Origin: Nematostella vectensis
Taxonomy: Eukaryota; Cnidaria; Anthozoa; Actiniaria; Edwardsiidae
Reading direction: 5' to 3'
NCBI RefSeq assembly: GCF_932526225.1
Contig: NC_064042.1
Span: 4,509,001-4,573,000 of the forward strand
DNA length: 64,000 nt
The translations under genes were made by a program, and so were the position numbers. The notes below the pieces were generated by a model. That model saw only the letters and a program-made list of their open reading frames with translations, did no database searches and had not been told where the DNA came from. Positions 22,601-33,705 of the stretch are shown in pieces; position 1 is the stretch's first letter; each line of letters starts with the position of its first letter.

Positions 22601-25600
22601 TCTCCTATCCCCAATAGCGAATGGGCAACACCTGTTGTCCCGGTGGTGAAGAAATCTGGTGGTATACGCCTATGCGGGGATTTCAAGGTCACGTTAAACC
22701 CTGAGCTAGTGGCCGATTCCTATCCCATTCCAACCCTAGATGATCTGCAAGAAAAAATGAACGGCGGGTTTTTCTTTTCTAAGTTAGACCTTACCAAAGC
22801 ATACTCCCAGATACCACTCGACGACTCTGCTAAACAGTTCACAACCCTGACCACTCACAAAGGATTGTACGCCTACAATCGACTTCCATTTGGCGTAGCG
22901 TCCTCAGCAGCGATTTTCCAGCGACAGATGGACAGAATTTTCAAGGACCTTCCACAAGTACTGTGTTACCAAGGCGACATCCTGGTGACAGGAAGAGACA
23001 GCGAAGAACACCTTACAAACCTGGAAGAAGTTTTGCGACGCCTACACGCCAACGGTCTCATGCAGGCATCGCTGAAATACCTCGGTCACGTCATCGACAA
23101 AGACGGAATCCACCCCACGAGTGACAAGGTAGAAGCCATCAAGACGGCACCATCACCTCAGGATGTAACCCAGCTCCGTGCGTTCTTAGGCCTGGTAAAC
23201 TACTACCAGAAGTTCCTACCCAACCTATCACAGGTCTTACAACCTCTTCATCAACTGCTGAAGAAGGACACCAAGTGGTGCTGGAGTGCCAAATGCCAGA
23301 AAGCTTTCACCAATGTCAAATCAATGATCACAGTTGACAACGTGCTGGTACCCTATAACCCACATCTCCCAATCATACTCGACTGTGATGCGTCGGCATA
23401 CGGCCTGGGCGCTGTTCTGTCGCACCAAATCCCTGATGGAACAGAGCGTCCCATCGCGTTTGCCTCGCGAACAATGAACAGCAGCGAGAAGAACTACGCA
23501 CAGATCGACAAAGAAGCCCTCGCCATAGTCTTTGGCGTTACCAGATTCCATATCTACCTCTACGGACGCAACTTCACCCTCAGAACGGACCACCAGCCGC
23601 TCATGGCCATACTGGGCCCCAAGAGAGGAATCCCTCCCATAGCAGCCTTGCGCATGCAACGATGGGCCACCAAGCTATCGGCATACTCGTATGATATCCA
23701 ATACAGGTCATCTAATGACCACTCCAACGCAGATGCTCTTTCTCGCCTCCCCCAACACAAGGCTCCCAAGGATGGGTATTTTGACCTCGCCGATTTATAC
23801 CAAGTGGAACAGATGGATCGTCTTCCCGTCACAGCAGATGACATAAGAGAGCACACGGCAGCTGACCCCTTGCTTCACGAAGTACACGATTATGTGCTGA
23901 ACGGATTCCCTCGCACGACCCCGAGCGACAATGTGAAGCCGTTCATGACGTGTGCACCCGAACTATCTCTTCACGAGGGATGTGTCATTCGAGGCCATCG
24001 CGTTGTCATTCCGAGCGCACTGAGAGCACGCACTCTCGACGAGCTGCACGAGGGTCATTTAGGAATTGTTAAGATGAAGGAGCTTGCCCGTGGCCTCATA
24101 TGGTGGCCAGGAATAGATAAAGACATTGAGGACCTGGCGAAGAGTTGTGGACCGTGCAACGCCACACGGAATGCACCTCCATCGCAGTACCACCCATGGG
24201 CATACCCACAAGCACCATGGGAGAGGATACACATTGACTTTGCCGGACCCGTGGATGGGATACATTTTCTAGTTGTTGTTGACGCTTACTCCAAATGGCT
24301 GGAAATAGTTCCCATGCGCACGACTACAGCTCCGGCAACCATCAAGGTTCTTCATGATCTCTTTGCACGTTTCGGGCTACCCATTCACGTAGTCAGTGAC
24401 AATGGCCCACAATTCACTTCAGAAGCTTTCGACAAGTTCATGAAGCAGAACGGCGTTAAACACACCACTACAGCACCGTACCACCCAAAGAGCAACGGCC
24501 AGGCTGAAAAATTCGTCCAAACCTTCAAGTTGGCATACGAAGCCGGGCAGGGTCCTCCATTGCAGATCATTGCCGACTTCCTCTTGAAACAGCGCAACAC
24601 CTCTAATGCAACTACCCAGCAAACACCGGCCAAACTGATGTTGGGAAGAAACCTGCGCACACGTTTAGATTTGTTGTCGCCATACAGACCAGCATCTCCT
24701 AAGACGGCACCTGCACTATCACAACCGTCACGATGCTTCACCATTGGCCACAAGGTATGGTATCGAGACTTCAGCGTCTCTGGTGGGAAATGGTCCCCAG
24801 GGTGCGTAACAACAAAGATCGGGAATGTGATGTACGAAGTACAGCCAGAAAAGTTCCCCCAACAACACGTTCAACGTCATGCAGACCAGCTCTGCGAAAG
24901 AACCGCACCTCCTTGTCAAGATAGCATGTCTCACCGAGATCACTAGCTACTTCCGATGACCACGCCAGTAGCTGAGCCACTCAGCTGCACAGAGGGAGAT
25001 GGCGACGCTACAGAAACATTAAATCGCCCTCAAACAACAAGACAGCAAAATCCACCGACGATCAGTGAGGAAGTTCCCGAGGATGTGGGAGAGCCGGACA
25101 TGCCTAGGAGGTCGTCACGCGCGAACAAGGGCATAGCGCCAGACAGGCTAAACTTATAATCGGACACGTTACTTCGTTAGTTAGGCTACCCCCGACTTTA
25201 CAGCTTCCTTAGAAGAGGGGGGAATGTCATATATGTTGTGTACCAACATTGGGTACCCTGTGCGGGAGCGCGGTTACTTAGCCGGCCAGAGTGTTCTCCA
25301 GCTGTATGAACAGGCTCGTTGATTATATGCTAAATAAAGGTTCATTCACACCTTCCTACATACTCAACAAGAGCTACTTGCGAGCTGTACTTTTCCGGGC
25401 CACTGAAGGAAAAATCAGAGCCGGAGAAAGTTAGCTATCTTCTCATCTGGAAGGGAGACGAAGGAATCGAGTTATCCTCTACTTGGGCTCTCTCTGCCGA
25501 CGACAGCAAGAAGCTTGACACATACTGGAGAAAACTCGAGGAGTACGTCTCGCCGAAAAGCAACTTTCGCTTAGCCAGATACAAACTACGAACCCTCAAG

Positions 25601-28600
25601 CAACAAAAAGAGGAATCAGTGGATTCATTCCTAAGAAAGGTTAGAATTTTAGTCAAAGAATGCAAATACACAAACACTGATGAACAAATCATTGATGCTT
25701 TGATCTTTGGATCAGCAAATCCAAAAGTCCAATCAAAGCTGCTCGAGCATGAAAACTCACTAACACTAGACAAGGCTGTCGATTTAGCACGCACCGTTGA
25801 AGCAACTCAAGCGCAGTTGGCAGACATAAGGGCAGGGCACCCAGTCACAGCAGTTAATGCTATGAAGCAATCTAGTACTCACAAAAAAGAGACCGAGACC
25901 AGGACGGTCGAACCCAAGGTTTGAAATCATCAAACACCAAAATAACAGCTTTTGGTGGACACATAATAGAACAGTATGGAACATGTTTGTTATCATTATC
26001 ACATGGTGACATTACTAACAAGTGTGCTTTTCATGTCGTTGACACAGAAGGTCCTATCATACTAGGTCTACCGACATGCAGTGACATGAAGCTAGTTACT
26101 CTAAACCATGGCATTACAGCTAAACCAGCCTCAGCGGCAACAGCTCCAGCATCTATGGATCACCCAACAGATAAGTCTTCACTTCTCAGTGAGCACGCCG
26201 AATGTTTTAAGGGCATAGGATGTTTTGAGGGGGAATTTCACATTACCCTAGACCCTGCTGTACCACCTGTAGTCCACCCCCCGAGGAGGGTCCCTGAAGC
26301 TCTTCAACAACCCCTGAAAAAAGAGCTTGACAGTCTTGAAGCACAAGGTATCATTGCCAAGGTCACTGCACCAACAGAATGGGTGAACTCTCTTGTTTGC
26401 GTCACAAAACCCAACGGAACTCTTAGGCTCTGCTTAGACCCTAAGGACTTTAACAAGGCCATTAAGTGCCCCCACCATCACACCCCTACCATTGACGAGG
26501 TCCTGTCTAAGCTTAATGGAGCGCAATACTTCTCTATTGTGGATGTTCGTAGTGGTTATTGGAACATTAAGCTTGACCTTGAGAGCTCCTTGTGTACCAC
26601 ATTCAACTCACCACATGGCAGATACCGTTTCTGTCGACTCCCATTTGGTTTAATTTGTGCTCAGGATGTCTTTCAGCGCAATGTTGACGAGACCTTCGGC
26701 GACCCCCCTGGCGTGACTGGAATCGCAGACGACATCATCATCTATGGCAAAACTCGTGCCGAGCACGACAGTAATCTGAAGGCTGTCATGCAGCGTGCTC
26801 ATGAAACTGGTATACGGTTTAACCCTGACAAGTGCAAAATCGCTTGCACTGAGCTGTCATTCTTCGGACATGTCATCAGCTCCTCTGGCTTAAAAGTCGA
26901 CCCAAAGAAGATTGAAGCCATCATCAACATGGACCCCTCTACGAGCCTGACAGATCTGCAGACCTTCCTAGGAATGGTGCAGTTCCTCAGTCGCTTCATT
27001 CCTAACCTTTCCTCAATTTCAGCAGTGCTCTGGGATCTCGCCAAGAGCAGCAGTGATTTCCAGTGGCACACACAACACCAGCAGTTGTACAGATCAAGCA
27101 GCTCATCACCTCCCCAGGCTCCCTCCAGTACTTCGACGGTCGTAAGCCTGTGACCATACAGGTAGACGCCTCCTCTCGAGGCCTAGGTGCTACTCTTCTC
27201 CAGGAAAAAGGCCCAGTGGAGTACCGGAGCAAGCTCTTGACTGAGACTGAACAGCGCTACTCAAACATCGAGAGAGAAATGCTAGCCGTTGTGCATGGCC
27301 TCGAGAAATTTCACTACTAGGTATATGGCAGGCATGTCACAGTCCAGTCTGACCACAAGCCACTAGAGGCAATCTTTAAGAAACATATCTCTAGTGCACC
27401 ACCCCGCATCGCACGAATGATGCTCCACATTCAGAAATATGATGCAAACATCAAGTACGTCCCTGGGAAGGAGATACCATTGGCCGACGCGCTTTCACGC
27501 CTGAATCCTTGTCCTGCCGACATCATTCCCGACCTCGATGTCTTAATAGCTCCATTTGCATTTGCATCTGAACGCAAGTCCCACTAGAGTGCGACAAATC
27601 CAGGCAGAGACCGCGAAGGATCCAGCCCTAACCTCACTCCGATCGATCGTCAGCAATGGTTGGCCTGAGAAGAGATCAGAGTGTCCGCCCCACCTTCACG
27701 GCTATTGGAACTATCGTGATGAGATCAGTCTCCGATCCTCAAGGGCACCCGCATCATTATTCCAAAGACCCTACAGGCTGACGTCCTCAAGCAACTCCAC
27801 TACGCCCACCAAGGTTCTGAAAAATGCAAGCTACGCGCAAAGGGCTCCGTCTTCTGGACAAACATCAACACAGACATCGAAGACATGGTGAAGAGTTGCG
27901 CCCCTTGTCAGAGAAACGCAAGGATGAACACCAAAGAGCCATTGACACCGCACGACGTGCCGTCCAAGCCGTGGCACACCCTTGGCTCGGATTTGTTCTT
28001 CTGGAACAATGCATGGTACTTGCTCGTCGCAGATTACTACAGCAAGTTCCCATTGGTCCGCAAACTAAACGATGTTAGGTCTGAGACCGTCATCAAGCAC
28101 ATGAAGTCTATCTTTGAAGAGAACGGAATCCCCGAGAAGCTGATCACCGGACACGACACGCAGTACACTTCATCGATATTTGGCGACTTCAGCAAAACAT
28201 ATGGATTTGAACATACGTCCACAAGTCCATACCACTCCCAAGCTAATGGTTTCATCGAAAGGAACGTGCAAACCGTCAAGAATGTGCTTCAGAAATGCAA
28301 TGGGTCAAATTCTGATCCACACCTAGCCATGCTGTGCCTCCGCACCACACCGATCGACCATAATCTGCCCTCACCTGCAGAACTCCTGAATGGCCGAGTC
28401 CATCAGTCTAACCAACCTGGAGTTTCCAGAACAGCTAGGCTGGACTCAAAGGTAGACCATGATGCCAACTCCAAGCTACAAGCCAGACAGGACTTACAGA
28501 AACTCTACTATGACAGATCATCGAAGGAACTTCCACCACTTCCACCCGGTAGTAATGTGTCAGTATTCAACCCACACAACAAGAAGTGGGAACCCGGCAC

Positions 28601-31412
28601 GGTATGCAGTCAGAGGTCAGCTCCTAAGTCTTATACTGTTGAGTTGTCAACAGGTAGTAGGTTCACACGGAATCGAAACACCTACGGCCATCAGCGGTAC
28701 CTGCTGAGAAGCCTACCGATCATCCAGATATTCCTGTTGATGGTGATACAGCACAGTCAACATCCAGTGATGGTCCGAGCCTCGCAGCAGGAAAGGCTAC
28801 AGTAGAGCCTCCAATCATCGCAAGCCCCCAGCCTTTGCGTCGCTCAGCTCGAAACATCAAGCCGCCTGACAGACTGAGCTTGTAGAACACTTGATATGTT
28901 TAAGCAAGCATGATTTCACAACACTTATTTTGTCTTGCTACTGTTTGATACACTGTCAACTTTGGACATTGCTATACCTGATTAGCATTATCAGTTTAGA
29001 GACACTGAACATTGATTGTAATAGTTTACTTAGGAAAAAGGGGGATGTCATGGTATCCCTGTGGTATTCATTAATTAGCATAAACACATGTGCTAGAACC
29101 AACCATCTTGAATGGTACACACAAAGCTAGAAGCTCTATTAAAAGGTTGAGTTACCAGAACCATAACACTCAATATTATTAGTTAGCTATAATATTAAAA
29201 TTTTCATACTGTCTTATTTAACTAACACATATCTGGTGAAGAGCCACCTGGTGGAAACGCATACATTATTCCATTATTATACTAATTTTGTAATTATTAT
29301 TGAATGACTTAATTCAATCATGTGTCATACCTGGTCTCAGTTCAGCAGCTCGGTGAAGTAGGATTGTTTCCCAATCTATGGCCGCTTGTCTAGCAAATAG
29401 CTCTTTCTCCTTTGGGTCTGAAATCATTGTGTGGTGCAATGCGCCTGTGATGTCACATGGTTTGTCATGCAACCAGTGCATAGCGGTGGCAGAGAAGCCT
29501 AAAGTCACGCTATTGGCTGGCAGGCATTGACTGAAGAAGCTGGTCCCAGACGCTGTCATGAAGACATTTTTGAAATCCATGAGGTAGCTTCGAGGTCCAG
29601 GAATCAGCCCTAAAATTCATAATAAGAATTGTTAGCTATCACCCTCTTTGCAGCTGGAATGCTGAATTACGAGAGCATAGATAAAATGTGATTGAGGTAT
29701 AAAAAGTACCTCAGGCTATTGTCCTTTTGACTCATATCTGATCACAGAACACATTAAGATTGAAATTGATTTTAAGATGGCATTAACAGAATTTTCCACT
29801 TTTATATGCAATATTATGGTATTCTAATTTTGGATGTGAATATATGGTAAAAGGGGAGGGCCCCTTATCACACCCTTTCATATTTGCAGTAACTGCAGTA
29901 CTAATTTGATTAGATCTGATTGAATTGTGTTTTATCGACACATACACCTACAATCTGTAACAAAACTAATGGGACACTTTCCCTCCCCCTTCCTCAATGT
30001 TGGAGGGCAAATGATCACCTTGCTACTGCTTGTGTTCTGAGCTGAAAAATCGCCTCTAACCAATATTAATAGGGGGGAGAGGGTTGGTGGTTGTTCGTAT
30101 GGGAAGTGTCCGACTTACTTTTGTTGTGGATTGTAGGTATCGATATCTACTTGGCCATACATGTACCTTGCAGCCTCATGAATACAGACTTAAAATCATT
30201 AACAGGTTGGTCTTCATATACAATATGGATGGGCATCTTCTCATCATTCTCCCGCAGTAACTTGACTAAAGCATACATAAGGGGCATTGACGTCCCCCCA
30301 TCGGCACAACCATAGTCGACTATGGTGAATGTTGAGTCTTTGGGCGTGGTTGTTGTTGATGCCGCCTTTAGTACAAGAGGCAGAGCCCCTTCAATGACAT
30401 CATAACAGCCTTTTGAGTTATCAGAGTAGAATCCGGAGCCATCAGAACCATATGGGATATGGCTGTGAGGTTTCTATGGAACATTAAATCAAGAACCATA
30501 TTTACAAACATTTATACGTAGAACAATGTCGAGAAAAGTATCTTCTTATAGCAATTTAGTGGTTTGTGTGATAGCAAATTGTTATGCAAGTCTTAATGAT
30601 TTGCTTTTGTTGGTAGTTACAATGCTTTTCTGAGAATGCATCTATAACTTGCAGACGATGCTAGCTAGATATATACCCGGTGGTTCAATCGATAAAAATC
30701 AATATCGGAAAACCAATCGATAAATCGAAATAAATCAATAATCTTAATTAATTGATATCGATTGGGTCGGAAAATCGGTAATAATCGATACTCACATGAT
30801 ACTGCCCAATTAGTCAATCAATTATATCGACTACATCGATGAATATTGATCTCTGTATATAATAAGTTGGCTGAGCACAAGTAAGTTTAGAATGCATGAT
30901 TTGCTACATCTCTTCAAACTTCAGCAATAATTTGTTACAAGTATTGTATTATGCACTATGTACACTGGATTAACTGTTGGTATTATTTTACGGACTGACT
31001 GCAACAATGATTTCACTACTACAAGTTAATTGTGTAGCATCCATAAACATTATTCTGGACGGCTGTGGCAATAACTACTGTGGCTACTTTGGCTATTACT
31101 AATTGGTGCTGGTTCCTTATTTTTCACGTTTTGTTTGCACATTTGGATTAAAAATCTCTCAGAATTGTCTTATCAGGTTAATCGAAAAATCGATAATTAT
31201 CGATTGACCTCACAATTATTTTGCATTCGATTATTATCGATTGCCGATAAAATTAGTTAATTTTATCGATTAGAATCGATTAATATCGGTTCTATCGGTT
31301 GAACACCCCGGGTATATAGCAGGTTGGCAAGCAGCATTCGTTGCTTAGCTATTCCTTAGACCTTTATAAAGTTGCTGAATTAGGTACTTACATATTCACT
31401 GTCAGTAGACAT
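19661..31412 (-). CDS. SABATH-family carboxyl methyltransferase, gene C (complete, intron 3 split by nested LTR elements)
   Basis: Six exons on the minus strand: 31412-31392, 30473-30167, 29609-29331, 21384-21245, 20663-20423 and 19812-19661. Exon lengths (21, 307, 279, 140, 241, 152) and phases equal those of gene B, and no stop interrupts them. The SAM-binding VDYGCADGGT, YEDQPVNDFKSVF, MHWLHDKP and WSNSTF motifs are all present. Intron 3 is about 7.9 kb because a Gypsy element with a second one nested in it occupies 21,531-29,168. Upstream of the ATG at 31,412 the frame meets a stop that genes A and B lack, which favours this ATG as the true start. Expression would require splicing out the inserted elements. 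Confidence 0.85.
21531..21653 (+). repeat. 5' LTR of outer element
   Basis: 123 bp, TGTCATGG...CCATAACA. It differs from the 3' LTR at only about one position (AACCAGCC versus AACCAACC), pointing to a fairly recent insertion or to homogenisation. Confidence 0.95.
21654..21670 (+). other. primer-binding site of outer element
   Basis: TGGTGTCAGAAGCCAGG directly follows the 5' LTR. The TGG start pairs with the CCA end of a tRNA. The form is like sites described as tRNA-Leu type, but the exact tRNA cannot be fixed without the host tRNA set. Confidence 0.75.
21880..22617 (+). pseudogene. inner element: gag zinc knuckle and protease remnant
   Basis: The segment starts with a CCHC zinc knuckle (CRICNKRGHISDMC, about 21,904-21,945) in one frame and continues in another frame from 21,940. 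That frame holds a retropepsin active-site motif (MELDTGSSVSIIP, about 22,120-22,160) and the leader of reverse transcriptase. The frame ends at 22,617, and RT continues in a third frame. These frame changes mean no continuous polyprotein can be read. Confidence 0.85.
22530..24946 (+). pseudogene. inner element: RT, RNase H and integrase region
   Basis: A long open frame. Reverse transcriptase shows GGIRLCGDFKVTLNP, KLDLTKAYSQIPL and LPFGVASSAAIFQR. The catalytic loop reads CYQGDILVTG, with glycine where the first of the paired aspartates is expected, and about ten residues are missing shortly after, before YLGHVI. RNase H follows (CDASAYGLGAVL, RTDHQPL, NADALSRL). Integrase has an HHCC-type finger (HEGHLG...CGPC), then HIDFAGP, SDNGPQFTS and AEKFVQTF, so its DDE residues remain. 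The RT defects make the element inactive even though 800 codons stay open. Confidence 0.92.
25225..25369 (+). repeat. 3' LTR of inner element (145 bp)
   Basis: TG...CA ends. It contains a TAAATAAAGG polyadenylation-like word near 25,331. The first 40 bp match the truncated 5' LTR at 21,816 with a few differences. Confidence 0.9.
25375..25924 (+). pseudogene. outer element gag, resumed after nested insertion
   Basis: The gag frame is open from about 25,384 through TYWRKLEEYVSPKSNF and DSFLRKVRILVKEC. It corresponds to bases 1-210 of copy A. After CACAAAAAA a deletion of about 440 bp, relative to copy A, joins gag to sequence just before RT, removing the zinc knuckle and protease. Confidence 0.85.
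25921..27880 (+). pseudogene. outer element RT and RNase H region
   Basis: RT is nearly identical to copy A, including IADDIIIYG. Relative to copy A there is a 4-bp deletion at about 27,081 that shifts the frame, a TAG at 27,318-27,320 inside RNase H, and a further short deletion near 27,548. The frame break before integrase is shared with copy A. Confidence 0.9.
27885..28805 (+). pseudogene. outer element integrase region
   Basis: Differs from copy A 2,635-3,555 by about one residue. It carries the same ITGHDTQYTS variant of the integrase core, with glycine at the expected catalytic position. Confidence 0.87.
29046..29168 (+). repeat. 3' LTR of outer element
   Basis: 123 bp, preceded by the purine tract at 29,032-29,045 and followed by CTCAA. 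It is essentially identical to the LTR at 3,796-3,918. Confidence 0.95.
30670..31318. mobile_element. MITE with AATCGATT-rich arms, intron 1 of gene C
   Basis: Same element and same position as in genes A and B, with a single central unit. Confidence 0.8.
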
Positions 31413-32330
31413 TGTTTTGAACGTCACGGCATGTTTATAGATTGCAGTTTGTTTGAGTAAAATCGGACGTGTTCCAGGGTCGAGATCTTTGCAGTCTTGC
31501 GTGACAGATTCCTGCTCATTATGGGGCTACTGTGGTAAAATCCCTTGAAGATAGAAATGCATGCTGGGTCGGCTCAAATACGGTGCGGTGGGGTGCAAGA
31601 TAGCCTGGACTTAGCGGATTTCGGGCTGAATTTATAAACGAAAAAAACTAGAAAATAAATGGTGAGCAAAAGAAGAACATGTTTTTCTTTATCCATAAAA
31701 CATAGTAGTATTGGAATCCAATAAAATTTCTTGTACATTCATACGGCCTGGTTCTACAACGGAAAAATATTGTACAAGAAAGGACGTATTGATGATAAGC
31801 CTAGTAAAATGCAAGAGCTTAAAAAAATACATATAGTTATCTTGGTGATAAAAGCGCGCGGAGATAAAGATTACGAGTTTGGACTCAGCGGCGGTCCCCA
31901 GTGACTCGAGATAATACCGGAAATCGGTAATAAACCCAACCGGAAATGACCGATGAGGCACATGCTGGCACTTTAGGCGTCAAGACGACTCGTGGCGAGC
32001 TCCTCTTCTCGACGATATTATTTGAATTCTTTTAGCATCAAACGACGGCGCTACTTGTATGTAGTAACATTTGCCGGAAAAAGAGGAGAGGGGGGGGGGG
32101 GGTTCAGAATAATACGTGTATTTAGGGGAGGGGCGTGTGGGTTGGGGTTTGGTAAGAAGTGCTTGACTTCCAGTGATATGTGACTGTTGATAGAGCAGAT
32201 ATCATGCAAAAACACTACTTCTAAAAAGTCCATTCCCTCATTTTAAAATGTTCACCTTTGCCCTTATTTTAATGTTATTTTCATTGTGTCGTTTTAATGT
32301 ACCAATCTTGAGTCAAAACAGCTATCCATA
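31413..32330. repeat. truncated third copy of the duplicated intergenic segment
   Basis: Sequence upstream of gene C follows units A and B to about 31,570, then shows broken similarity and jumps, near 31,780, to the part corresponding to about 9,040-9,440 of unit A (the word TTGATGATAAGCCTAGTAAAATG). The THAP-like segment, minisatellite and TTAA element are missing. This marks the right-hand end of the tandem array at about 32.3 kb. Confidence 0.6.
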
Positions 32331-32483
32331 GCGCCGTTCAGGGCACCAGCTAGGAACATTCAAATAATTTGGCAAAACAACTTGAACAAATTTAGATTAC
32401 CATCCGTTTTTTTTTTTCAGTACTTTGTGCAATGAACGCAGGATATCTTGCAAAATCAGATATAAAGCCCGACCCCGATCAAT

Positions 32484-32669
32484 TTGCCCGCCTCAGAGGA
32501 AGGAAGTAAAAAAGTCGAGAATGTAAGGCAGGTTTGGAATGGTTCTGTTTGTCGTGTTCATTTCCGGTACGAACAAATACTGAATTTAGAGCGGAAAGAT
32601 AGACCTAAATCCTTTCGAGTTAATTCAAAGGGGAAAAAATCTAAAAAAAAATTGATTTTTTTTAGTTAA
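32484..32669 (+). pseudogene. possible THAP second-half remnant
   Basis: The open stretch contains VCRVHFRYEQILN, which resembles the Cys-x-x-His-Phe end of a THAP domain, followed by a Lys-rich tail. It may belong with the first-half remnants at 6.7 and 16.0 kb. No splice model links them. Confidence 0.25.
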
Positions 32670-33705
32670 AAGTTGGCCATATTGACTTCTGGTGGAATTT
32701 ATGCACAATTTTGTGTATGTTTAATAAATGCTTCTCTTGTTTGATGTGAAACCGCGATATATTCGCCACCCAGATGTGCAAATGGTCTATTTTCGTTAAG
32801 TTTATTTATACCACCTAAAGGCGGCGTCTGTGAAATTGGTAAACATTAAAGGCTTAATTGCACTGAACATTTTTTGGTGGTTATCGATCTGCGAGGCATA
32901 AAATGTAAAGAATCTATGCTAAATTCTTCAGGAGTTACTTGTTATCGGTAATATCAGATCGGCCCATCCCGGTCAAACCTCCCTATAATCATGCCATCGA
33001 TCTGTGACACCAAAATGCAGTGAAAATGGCATTTCCGGTTCGGAACAAAAAACTGCCAAAGCGTTGACAAAAGTCTCTCAACACAATCTTAACGAAACCT
33101 CAAACCATAAAAAGCCACGAGAGGCCAAGTCGTGCGCACCGAGACCCCGTATAACCACATAGAAAAGGTCTCAGAGGTCCGCGGAGTAAAAAAGTATTGG
33201 GCTTCGTAATACGATGGTTTATAAGGAGCCATTTAATTAATATTTTGGAAGTTTTGCAAATAGAGCTTGAATAGCCTGTCGTGACATAGAAAACCTACTC
33301 ATTGTTATTTGTTTCCGGCCGCAAATACAGAGCCGAGCGTCATAACATCCGCTTCCGGTGCATTTCCGACTCACTGCTGATAACAGCAAAAGTAAGTTCT
33401 TTTTCCTTCGTGCGAATAGCACAACACGTTGAAATAAAATTACTAATCGGAGACCGGGAAAAACTACCCCAAAGCTGTTGCGCTAGAAGGCGTGAAGGTG
33501 GTTTGAAACTATCAAGCTCTGTGTGTTTAATTTGCGTTTTATTATGTGGCGAGACATGGTCTCTAGGCCATTTCCGGTCCTACTTCATTCGGGTCAAAGC
33601 ACTAAGCCTCGACAACAATAGCACATGTTGTGTGAACAAGCGTGAAATCTCACGTCGGAAACCTCCAGAGGATTGAAGAACACAACCCAATCTTACTCTT
33701 GAGGC

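Larger units (their letters stand above)
21816..25369 (+). mobile_element. inner Gypsy-type LTR retrotransposon nested in outer gag
   Basis: A second, different Gypsy element flanked by AGAGC (21,811-21,815 and 25,370-25,374). Its 145-bp 3' LTR is 25,225-25,369 (TGTCATATATG...TACTCAACA), preceded by the purine tract AGAAGAGGGGGGAA. The 5' LTR keeps only its first ~40 bp, which run directly into the gag zinc knuckle. A deletion has thus removed the rest of the LTR, the primer site and most of gag. Confidence 0.93.
21531..29168 (+). mobile_element. outer Gypsy-type LTR retrotransposon, copy C (interrupted)
   Basis: Both 123-bp LTRs are present (21,531-21,653 and 29,046-29,168), flanked by CTCAA (21,526-21,530 and 29,169-29,173). 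After the 5' LTR comes a primer-binding site starting TGGTGTCAGAAGCC, then a gag start at 21,752 that is interrupted by the nested element. Gag resumes at 25,375. Without the nested element it is about 4.1 kb. It is dead: the zinc knuckle and protease region is deleted, and pol has frameshifts and stops. Confidence 0.95.

Noticed and set aside
22530-24946. Intact, active Gypsy polyprotein
   Set aside because: The RT catalytic loop is altered, a block after it is deleted, and gag and the 5' LTR are mostly gone.
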